A DNA stretch of 6,669 nucleotides from an uncultured Clostridia bacterium (GTDB taxonomy: Bacteria > Bacillota > Clostridia > Oscillospirales > Ruminococcaceae), in assembly GCA_945835425.1 (NCBI GenBank), contig CAMAJC010000111.1, positions 1-6,669 on the forward strand, read 5' to 3'. Both the position numbers and the translations under genes were made by a program. Positions 1-5,019 of the stretch are shown here, in pieces (within the stretch, counting starts at the first letter, position 1; each line of letters opens with the position of its first letter). The notes beneath the pieces were generated by a model. That model saw nothing but the letters and a program-made list of their open reading frames with translations. It made no database searches and was not told the origin of the DNA.

Positions 1-1
1 C

Positions 2-1624
2 GGGAAAGCCGCGCGGTTCACCGAACTTTTCGGGCGGCTGCGGGCAAAGAGCGCCGTTTCCCGGATTTCGACCCTGATCCAATATATTTATGACCAAACC
101 GACTTTATTGAGGTCATGAACCGCACTTCCGGGGCAGGCGCCAAGGAGTCAAACCTGCGCCTGCTGCTCAAGTACGCTGCCGACTACGAAGCTGGCGGCA
201 GCAGCGAGCTTTCCGGCTTTGTCGCCTACCTCGACGCCCTTTCCGAGCAGCAGCAGGACTTTAAGGCCGCCGTGCCGCTGGCCGAAGCGGAGAGCGCCGT
301 CCGAATTATGACCATCCACCGCTCCAAGGGCCTTGAGTTCCCCATCGTCGCCATCGCCGGGTGCAGCAAGCGGTTTAATGTTCAGGACCTCACCGGCATG
401 ACCGTTTTTCACCCGGAGCTGGGCTTCGGGATGCGCCGGGTGGAACGGGAGGAACTGCGCCGCTACCCCACCCTTCCCTACGCCGCCATCGCCGCCAGAC
501 AGCGGCAGGACATGGTCTCGGAGGAACTGCGGCTTTTATATGTCGCGGCGACAAGGGCGAAAGAGCGGCTGATCCTCTGCGTCTCGGACAAAAACCTCGG
601 CAAAAAGCTGGCGAAAATCTCGGCACTTTACGCCGGTGCGCCTTCGGGAGAGAAGCTGCCGCCGGTATCTTCCGGGCGCTGCCGCAGCTACAGCGACTGG
701 ATTTTAGCCGCTTTCCTCCGCCATCCCGACATGGAGGAGGTACGCCGCGATTACGGCATCGAGGAGCCGCCGACGGTTCCTGCTTCTTTCCGGCTGCGGG
801 TCCTGCGTCCGGCAGGGCTGGACGGGGACGCTGTACAGGAGAATGTGCAGGCGGCGCAGCCTGATGCAGAAACCCTTTCCGCCCTCCGTTCCCGGCTGGA
901 CTGGACATATAAAGACGAGCCGCTGACCCGCATCCCGGCGAAGATGTCCGTCACCCGGATCACCCACCCAGAAAAGCGAATCCGTCTTGCGACTCCGCAG
1001 TTTATCTCCCGCGGTGCATACACGCGGCTTTCGGAGGAGGTTGACGGGGACGAAACAAAGCTTGAAAAGCGCAGCGCCGAGCCCGGCCGCACTGACACGC
1101 CCTTTACCCCGGCTCAGCAAGGCACCATCTTCCACCGGGCTTTGCAGTTTGCCGATTATGCCCATGGAGCAGAAGACCCGGAGAAGGAGCTGAACCGGTT
1201 GATTGAAGCCCAGTACCTCACAAAGGCCGAAGCGGAAACAATCGACCGGGAGGAGTTCGCTGCCTTCTTCCGTTCGGAGCTGATGGAGCGGATGCTGAAA
1301 GCGGATGTGCTCCTAAGGGAGTATAAGTTTTTTGACACCATCCCCGCTGCCGACGCGGGTTTCCCCGAGGGCGGCGAAAGGGAAATCCTGCTGCAGGGCA
1401 TTGCCGACTGTATTTTTATTGAGGACGGATGCGTCTGGCTGGTGGACTACAAGACCGACCGGGTAAGCCGCATGAACATTCTCATCGACCGCTATGCCGG
1501 GCAGCTCGCCCTTTACCGCCAGGCAATCATGCGCCAGCCGCGGTTTTCCGGTATGCGGTTTGGCGGCAGCCTGCTGTATTCCACAAGGCTCAAACGATGT
1601 GCGTTTGTGGACAGCGGCGAATAA
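2..1624 (+). CDS. addA: ATP-dependent helicase/nuclease subunit A (AddA), C-terminal part
   Basis: The reading frame is open to the left edge, so the start lies outside the window; about 540 C-terminal residues of a protein usually near 1200 are present. AddA with AddB forms the Gram-positive counterpart of RecBCD, which unwinds and resects double-strand breaks for homologous recombination in the cytoplasm. Visible signatures are the SF1 helicase motif VRIMTIHRSKGLEFP (bases 299-343), helicase motif VI LRLLYVAATRAKERLIL (527-577), and a C-terminal RecB/Cas4-type nuclease domain: GTIFHRALQ with His at 1133-1135, GIAD with Asp at 1406-1408, and DYKTD at 1445-1459 with its Asp and Lys, followed by QLALYRQAI. 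All expected nuclease residues are intact. The N-terminal Walker A half lies upstream. The TAA stop (1622-1624) lies inside a degenerate intergenic repeat. The next gene is convergent, so addA ends its operon here; addB would be expected upstream (inference). Confidence 0.96.
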   Translation, partial: GKAARFTELFGRLRAKSAVSRISTLIQYIYDQTDFIEVMNRTSGAGAKESNLRLLLKYAADYEAGGSSELSGFVAYLDALSEQQQDFKAAVPLAEAESAVRIMTIHRSKGLEFPIVAIAGCSKRFNVQDLTGMTVFHPELGFGMRRVEREELRRYPTLPYAAIAARQRQDMVSEELRLLYVAATRAKERLILCVSDKNLGKKLAKISALYAGAPSGEKLPPVSSGRCRSYSDWILAAFLRHPDMEEVRRDYGIEEPPTVPASFRLRVLRPAGLDGDAVQENVQAAQPDAETLSALRSRLDWTYKDEPLTRIPAKMSVTRITHPEKRIRLATPQFISRGAYTRLSEEVDGDETKLEKRSAEPGRTDTPFTPAQQGTIFHRALQFADYAHGAEDPEKELNRLIEAQYLTKAEAETIDREEFAAFFRSELMERMLKADVLLREYKFFDTIPAADAGFPEGGEREILLQGIADCIFIEDGCVWLVDYKTDRVSRMNILIDRYAGQLALYRQAIMRQPRFSGMRFGGSLLYSTRLKRCAFVDSGE

Positions 1625-1680
1625 TAAACCGGCAGATGAATATCCTATCCTACAGATTTGCCATACAACCGACAGAAAAA
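1621..1680 (+). repeat. Degenerate direct repeat unit beginning at the addA stop
   Basis: Bases 1638-1680 (ATCCTATCCTACAGATTTG core) resemble 1804-1844 and 1846-1888. The shared pattern is ATCCCGYCCTACAGATTTG followed by AACCGGCAGAAAA. Bases 1621-1637 look like the tail end of a further unit (AATAAACCGGCAGAT), which contains the addA stop codon. Alignment by eye gives clear but imperfect identity. No coding potential is seen. Confidence 0.6.
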
Positions 1681-1682
1681 CG

Positions 1683-1709
1683 GTAGGGCAGGCTGCCCTC
1701 AGCCTGCCG
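1683..1709 (+). repeat. GTAG...palindrome element, copy 1
   Basis: A perfect 9-bp stem (GGCAGGCTG, 1687-1695, with CAGCCTGCC, 1700-1708) and a CCCT loop are preceded by GTAGG. The copy at 1791-1819 is the same element in the opposite orientation, with substitutions on both stem arms. There is no U tract after it, so it is not a canonical terminator, although it lies about 60 bp after the addA stop and could protect or define that 3' end (inference). Confidence 0.7.
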
Positions 1710-1790
1710 CGTTCTCCATAAAATGTATCGTTTTGTGTCAACAGCCATGCTCGAAACGGTGTGCTGTTATAAACTGTGCAAATAACAACC

Positions 1791-1819
1791 CCGGTGGGAT
1801 GAGGGCATCCCGCCCTACA
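1791..1819 (-). repeat. GTAG...CCGG palindrome element, copy 2
   Basis: On the minus strand this begins TGTAGGGCGGGATG, has loop CCCT, and ends CATCCCACCGG. The 9-bp stem has one mismatch (a G-T pair if read on the plus strand). It is inverted relative to copy 1 (1683-1709). Two stem positions have changed on both arms (A-T to G-C, and C-G to A-T), which suggests the hairpin has been maintained. Confidence 0.7.
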
Positions 1820-1888
1820 GATTCACACAAATAACCGGCAGAAAAGACATCCCGTCCTGCGGATTTGCCCATGCTGCCGGGATAAACA
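1804..1888 (+). repeat. Two tandem copies of the ~42-bp degenerate repeat
   Basis: Bases 1804-1844 and 1846-1888 are consecutive units, each starting G(G/A)CATCCCG(C/T)CCT, continuing with a (C/G)(A/G)GATT block and ending in a CCGGCAGAAAA or CCGGGATAAA block. The first unit overlaps the 3' arm of the palindrome at 1791-1819, so the palindrome and the tandem units appear to be parts of one composite repeat. Together with 1621-1709 they fill most of the 317-bp space between addA and the flotillin gene; no gene is seen there. Confidence 0.55.
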
Positions 1889-1894
1889 TAAATT

Positions 1895-1938
1895 AAAAAA
1901 CGCAGAGGAAAGCCTTTAACAGCTAACCCCTGCGTTTT
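1895..1938 (-). terminator. Intrinsic terminator of the flotillin gene
   Basis: Read on the minus strand, AAAACGCAG (1938-1930) pairs with CTGCGTTTT (1905-1897), a 9-bp stem extended by GG/CC pairs, followed by a run of six T (1900-1895). It starts 4 bp after the flotillin stop. In the plus direction the stem is followed by only four T and then CATTTATT, so it may also weakly stop read-through from addA. Confidence 0.88.
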
Positions 1939-1941
1939 CAT

Positions 1942-3363
1942 TTATTCAGCTGTCACTTCCGCAGTTTCGCCTGCATCAGCCTGCGCAGCCGCGACGGCCT
2001 TTCCGCCCATCATGCCCGCGAGCATGGCGGCAAGGTCAAGGCCGGTGGACTCCTTCACGCCGTCCATAATCTGGCTGGCAGAGGACATAACGTCCCTCAC
2101 AACCTTGGTCGCGTTGCCGTCGCCGTACATGACGATCTTGTCGGTCTGGGCCAGAGGAGCGGCAGCGCCTTTGACGATCTCAGGCAGCGCCTGCAGATAC
2201 ATCTCGAGGACGGAAGCTTCGCCCATCTTCCGCTGGGCCTCGGCCTTCTTTTCGATGGCCTCTGCTTCGGCAAGGCCCTTGGCGCGGATACCTTCGGCCT
2301 CCTGCTCCATCGCAAAGCGCAGGGCCTCAGCCTCCGCTTTCTTTGCCTCAGCCTGCTGAATCGCCTCATACTTCTTCGCCTCGGCATCGCGCTGGCGGCG
2401 GATCAGGTCAGCTTCCGCTTCCTTCTCGGCCTTATACTTCATTGCGTCAGCCTGCTTGCGGATATCGGCGTCCAGCTTCTTTTCCTTGAGGGTGATTTCC
2501 TTCTCGGCCAGCTCGGCTTCTTTTTCGCGCCGCGCGATATCGGCGTTTGCGCGGGTGATCTCGATGGTCTTGCGCTGGTTTTCCTGCTGAATCGAGTAGG
2601 CGGCGTCGGCCTCGGCCTTCTTGCTGTCGGCTCTGACCTTCATCTCAGCCTGCTGGACAAGGAGCTGGGCATTCTGCTCGGCAATCTTTTTTTCCGCTTC
2701 GACCTTGATGGCGTTGGCCTGCTGCTGCGCCTCGGAAGTTGCGATGGCGATATCGCGCTGGGCGTTGGCCTTGGCGATCTGGGCGTTTTTGCGGATCTGC
2801 TCGACGTTGTCGATGCCCATGTTTTCGATGGTTCCGGCGTTGTCCTTGAAGTTCTGGATGTTGAAGTTGACGACCTCAATGCCCAGCTTCTCCATATCGG
2901 GGACGACGTTTTCGGTGATCTTCTTGGCGACGCCCTGGCGGTCCTGCACCATCTCTTTCAGCCCGACCGAGCCGACGATCTCACGCATGTTGCCTTCCAG
3001 CACCTGGGTGACGAGGTTTACCAGCTCCGCCTGCTTCATCCCAAGCAGCGCCTGTGCCGCCCTTTCCAGCAGCACCGGATCGGACGAGACCTTGATGTTG
3101 GCGACGCCGTCGACCGAGACGTTGATAAATTCGTTGGTGGGCACCGCGTCGGTGGTCTTGACGTCCACCTGCATGACCCGCAGCGACAGCTTATCGACCC
3201 GCTCAATGAACGGAATCCGCCATCCGGCACGTCCGATCAGGATGCGCTTTTTGCGCAGGCCGGAGATGATGTACGCCGTGTCCGGCGGCGCTTTCAGATA
3301 GCCCGCAAAGAACACGATCAGGGCAAGCAAAATAACGATTCCGCAGCCAATCAATACTTCCAT
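1942..3363 (-). CDS. floT: Flotillin family SPFH-domain membrane scaffold protein
   Basis: This 473-residue protein matches the architecture and approximate length of bacterial flotillins such as Bacillus FloT/YuaG, which scaffold functional membrane microdomains. Residues 3-23 form one hydrophobic N-terminal segment (IGCGIVILLALIVFFAGYL) with no cleavage site. Residues about 25-190 are the SPFH/band 7 domain (APPDTAYIISG, KKRILIGRAGWRIPFIERVD, DVKTTDAVPTNE, LEGNMREIVG, GIEVVNFNIQNF). Residues about 190-385 are a long Glu/Ala/Lys-rich coiled coil with flotillin EA repeats (EAEGIRAKGLAEAEAIEKKA). Residues 385-450 hold the oligomerisation tail (MYLQALPEIV, DKIVMYGDG, TGLDLAAML). The ATG is preceded by AAGGAGG at 7 nt. 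It has its own promoter, a Mn2+ riboswitch leader and a 3' terminator, so it appears monocistronic; no NfeD-type partner is adjacent. The symbol floT is by homology; family membership is certain, its Mn2+ link is inference. Confidence 0.95.
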   Translation of the reverse strand: MEVLIGCGIVILLALIVFFAGYLKAPPDTAYIISGLRKKRILIGRAGWRIPFIERVDKLSLRVMQVDVKTTDAVPTNEFINVSVDGVANIKVSSDPVLLERAAQALLGMKQAELVNLVTQVLEGNMREIVGSVGLKEMVQDRQGVAKKITENVVPDMEKLGIEVVNFNIQNFKDNAGTIENMGIDNVEQIRKNAQIAKANAQRDIAIATSEAQQQANAIKVEAEKKIAEQNAQLLVQQAEMKVRADSKKAEADAAYSIQQENQRKTIEITRANADIARREKEAELAEKEITLKEKKLDADIRKQADAMKYKAEKEAEADLIRRQRDAEAKKYEAIQQAEAKKAEAEALRFAMEQEAEGIRAKGLAEAEAIEKKAEAQRKMGEASVLEMYLQALPEIVKGAAAPLAQTDKIVMYGDGNATKVVRDVMSSASQIMDGVKESTGLDLAAMLAGMMGGKAVAAAQADAGETAEVTAE

Positions 3364-3370
3364 GACAATT

Positions 3371-3377
3371 CCTCCTT
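3371..3377 (-). promoter_or_regulatory. Ribosome binding site of the flotillin gene
   Basis: AAGGAGG on the minus strand lies 7 nt before the ATG at 3363-3361. It is a consensus Shine-Dalgarno and fixes the start of the flotillin. It lies about 70 nt downstream of the leader terminator, so it is not sequestered by the aptamer; control is at transcription elongation rather than at translation (inference). Confidence 0.85.
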
Positions 3378-3446
3378 ATGTTTACGCATAAATTTCCGGC
3401 AGCGCCCGGAACGCCGCCGCAAAAGGAAGTTAGGCGCGTGTGTAAC

Positions 3447-3489
3447 AAAAAAGACTTTTGCCGGGGGATGACCCTCGCGCAAAAGTCTT
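3447..3489 (-). terminator. Riboswitch expression-platform terminator (attenuator)
   Basis: On the minus strand AAGACTTTTGC (3489-3479) pairs perfectly with GCAAAAGTCTT (3461-3451) over 11 bp. An inner GAGGG/CCCCC region closes a TCAT loop, and the stem runs into six T (3452-3447). The 5' arm is also the 3' strand of aptamer helix P1 (CAAGACUUUUG), so aptamer and terminator are mutually exclusive. Ligand-stabilised P1 would block the terminator and permit transcription of the flotillin. Confidence 0.93.
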
Positions 3490-3589
3490 GTCAAAATCGC
3501 TCACGATCCGGCGTCACCGGGTTTCCAGCGGAAACCGTCATTGTCGACGACGCCAACAGAGGTGAATCCCTGTTCGCTACTCCCTTTTG
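3480..3589 (-). promoter_or_regulatory. yybP-ykoY family manganese riboswitch aptamer
   Basis: The minus-strand sequence shows the class hallmarks in order. P1 is CAAAAG (3589-3584) with CUUUUG (3485-3480). The invariant GGGAGUAGC is at 3584-3576. P2 is AACAG/CUGUU (3574-3570 with 3559-3555). P3 is GGCGUC/GACGCC (3554-3549 with 3515-3510), enclosing the conserved GUC...CAAU segment, a GGUUUCC-GCU-GGAAACC hairpin and CCGGU. P4 is AUCG-UGAG-CGAU (3507-3496). It closes with UGACAAGACUUUU, as in the Lactococcus aptamer. Members of this family bind Mn2+ at the L1-L3 interface and usually switch on metal exporters (MntP, TerC, UPF0016, P-type ATPases). Here the downstream gene is a flotillin. The overlap with the terminator predicts an ON switch. 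Confidence 0.93.
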
Positions 3590-3597
3590 ATGTTTAT

Positions 3598-3626
3598 ATT
3601 ATACAGCTTTTTCATAAAATCGTCAA
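3598..3626 (-). promoter_or_regulatory. Sigma-A promoter of the riboswitch-flotillin transcript
   Basis: The minus strand has TTGACG (3626-3621), a 17-bp spacer and a perfect TATAAT (3603-3598). The predicted start is near 3590-3592, so the transcript begins right at the aptamer. Upstream, about 3627-3684 is A/T-tract rich (GTAAAAAG, GAAAAATC), compatible with an UP element. This near-consensus promoter suggests constitutive initiation, with control left to the riboswitch. Confidence 0.92.
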
Positions 3627-3684
3627 GGATTTTTCGATACTTTTTACCTATATTTGCTATATGGTTTTTATATATATGCAATCC

Positions 3685-3745
3685 ATGCCGCGCAGCGGCA
3701 TACCATAATTATTTATTCTTCACTATTCATTATTCATTCTTCATT
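3685..3745 (+). repeat. Hairpin-heptad element, copy 1
   Basis: A perfect hairpin (ATGCCGC 3685-3691, loop GCA, GCGGCAT 3695-3701) is followed by a 44-nt AT-rich tail (3702-3745). The tail starts ACCATAATTATT and continues in heptads of the CATTATT/CACTATT type. The tail ends 6 bp from the stop codon of the LRR gene (3752-3754, minus strand). Its tail matches copy 2 at 40 of 44 positions by hand count, while the hairpins differ. Confidence 0.85.
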
Positions 3746-3751
3746 AGTTCA

Positions 3752-4714
3752 TCAAAACTCGTATCGTTTCTTTTTGACCCCGAACAGCCGGTGAATCAGT
3801 TCCCGGCTGAGCACAGCACCCTCGTTCCATTCCGTTTCCGCGGCCTGATCCGCCAGCCGCAGCAGCGTTTCCCGGGTCAGCAGCCCTTTTTCCGCCAGAG
3901 CCGTCATTCCCTCTCCGTCCCGCTCGGCGCAGAGCAGCGCCGCCAGCTTTTCCTGATGGCCGGAGAGGTAATCGCGGTACTGCTGCCCGACTTCGGCACT
4001 GAGACTGACCGGGAAAATAAGCCGGTTCATCGAGACCCTGCACAGCGTCTCCGCCGTTTCACCCGGCAGCGCCACCGGAAAAACCTTGTCATAATCGCTA
4101 TACCCGACTGCGCCGTCGGCCATAAAGCACTGCCGGTAACGATAGCCTTGTCCGGAAATCGAGTAGTTAAAGATATGGGCAGGGGTGTTCTCGTCCATCG
4201 ACTCAAAATATTCGGGATAAAACAGCCGTCCCTGCACCCGGTTTTCTTGACAAAAGCTGACGGTCAGGTCGGAGGAGATGACCGCGAGGATTTTTTTCAG
4301 GGTGCTCCCTTCCAGGGCGCCTGCCCGGACAGTCAGCTCCCGCAGCTCCCAGCAGTTGGTGAACAGATCGCTCCCGATGCCCTCAATCCCCGTCCCGACG
4401 CTGAGTCTTGTCAGCTCGCGGCAGTTATAAAAGGCAGCGTTATCCAGCACCCGGACACTCTGCGGCAGCGACACTTCCTTTATAAAATTCCCGCAGATGC
4501 GGTGCTCCGCGTCGGTCAGCGTCGGGTCGCCGAGGAAGGTGCGGCAGGCTTCCTCCGGTTCCCGGCCGTTCGGCGCAAAGCAGTACCGACCGATTTTGAC
4601 AAGCGGCTGCCCTTCGATCGTTTCCGGCAGCGTCAGCACCGGCGCACTGCCATAAACGCCCAGCAGTACGGCGCCCTCGCCCTCTTCCGTCCAGATGAGC
4701 AATAGATTCTCCAT
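3752..4714 (-). CDS. Leucine-rich repeat (LRR_5/BspA-type) cytoplasmic protein
   Basis: This 320-residue protein has no signal peptide or membrane segment, unlike secreted BspA proteins. LRR_5-type repeats are visible at residues 27-46 (LTLPETIEGQPLVKIGRYCF) and about 78-129, with the pattern IKEVSLPQSV...AFYNC..LTRLSVG, then IEGIGSDLFTNC..LRELTV. The middle (about 150-240) is unassigned, and the C-terminal 75 residues are predicted helical (DYLSGHQEKLAALLCAE, ETLLRLADQA) with a very basic end (KKKR). The ATG is supported by GGAGGG (4724-4719), only 4 nt upstream. It follows a MoxR-like ATPase gene on the same strand, but 303 bp with repeats intervenes, so co-transcription is uncertain. An inverted pair of hairpin-heptad elements flanks it. 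LRR proteins of this type probably mediate protein contacts; a specific function cannot be assigned. Confidence 0.85.
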   Translation of the reverse strand: MENLLLIWTEEGEGAVLLGVYGSAPVLTLPETIEGQPLVKIGRYCFAPNGREPEEACRTFLGDPTLTDAEHRICGNFIKEVSLPQSVRVLDNAAFYNCRELTRLSVGTGIEGIGSDLFTNCWELRELTVRAGALEGSTLKKILAVISSDLTVSFCQENRVQGRLFYPEYFESMDENTPAHIFNYSISGQGYRYRQCFMADGAVGYSDYDKVFPVALPGETAETLCRVSMNRLIFPVSLSAEVGQQYRDYLSGHQEKLAALLCAERDGEGMTALAEKGLLTRETLLRLADQAAETEWNEGAVLSRELIHRLFGVKKKRYEF

Positions 4715-4734
4715 AAAACCCTCCGATAGATATA

Positions 4735-4797
4735 AATGAAAAATGAATAATTAATAGTGAATAATGAATAATTATGGTATGCGCCGGTTCGGCGCAT
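4735..4797 (-). repeat. Hairpin-heptad element, copy 2 (inverted)
   Basis: In minus orientation a perfect 8-bp hairpin (ATGCGCCG, loop AAC, CGGCGCAT; 4797-4779) is joined to a 44-nt tail (4778-4735) beginning ACCATAATTATTC. It lies in the presumed 5' leader of the LRR gene, 10 bp upstream of its Shine-Dalgarno. It faces copy 1 across the gene, making a ~1.1-kb unit with inverted ends. Confidence 0.85.
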
Positions 4798-4956
4798 GAT
4801 TAAAATGATTCCGTTCACGCATGGCAGAGAGCAATTTGCAGACATCGTTTTCCGCTCAATTTGGAATAAGTTCTCTGCATACACGCAAAAAATCGGGCGT
4901 CAGTCGGAGTTATAACGGATTCGCTTATCTTCCTTCGGGAACGGCGTCATTTGATC
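4798..4956. other. Intergenic stretch without recognisable gene
   Basis: This 159-bp segment lies between two hairpin-heptad elements. It contains an imperfect inverted pair, GCAGAGA (4824-4830) and TCTCTGC (4872-4878), with short ATG/AT extensions, and a TTTTTT run on the minus strand near 4890. No convincing promoter, RNA family or open frame with a ribosome binding site was found. It may be a decayed insertion or the leader of the LRR gene. Confidence 0.4.
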
Positions 4957-5019
4957 GCGGCGCGACCCGCGCCGCACCTTCATTATTCATTATTCATTTT
5001 TCACTATTCATTATTCATT
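4957..5019 (+). repeat. Hairpin-heptad element, copy 3
   Basis: A perfect 8-bp GC-only stem (GCGGCGCG 4957-4964, loop ACC, CGCGCCGC 4968-4975) is followed by a 44-nt tail (4976-5019) that starts ACCTTCATTATT and continues in CATTATT, CATTTTT and CACTATT heptads. The last two tail bases, with the next A, form the stop codon of the ATPase gene (5018-5020, minus strand). Hairpin sequence differs completely from copies 1 and 2, but size, 3-nt loop, ACC junction and tail length are the same. Confidence 0.85.

Noticed and set aside
390..908. 172-codon minus-strand open frame within addA
   Set aside because: Pro/Arg/Ala-rich translation typical of antisense to GC-rich coding sequence; it overlaps intact helicase motif VI.
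2621..3301. 226-codon plus-strand open frame opposite the flotillin
   Set aside because: It is an antisense shadow of a Glu/Ala/Lys-rich coiled coil, rich in Ser/Thr/Met with no family resemblance or ribosome binding site.
3203..3448. Possible leader peptide between the attenuator and the flotillin
   Set aside because: It needs a TTG start without a Shine-Dalgarno and mostly overlaps the flotillin in another frame.
3685..3701. Intrinsic terminator for the LRR gene
   Set aside because: On the minus strand the hairpin is followed by GGATTGCATA, not a U tract, so a canonical rho-independent terminator is not supported.
3587..4705. 372-codon plus-strand open frame opposite the LRR gene
   Set aside because: No ribosome binding site; it starts in the promoter region of the flotillin, reads through the heptad repeat (YHNYLFFTIHYSFFI) and then runs antisense to a well-supported LRR gene. 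Its composition (Pro/Arg/Gln-rich, low complexity) is that of a GC-rich shadow.
4633..4884. Small minus-strand frame overlapping the LRR start
   Set aside because: Its middle is the translated heptad repeat (YHNYSLFTINYSFFI), a known type of spurious peptide; no ribosome binding site.
3685..5019. CRISPR array suggested by spaced repeats
   Set aside because: Only three copies, one inverted, at irregular gene-sized spacing and without cas genes.
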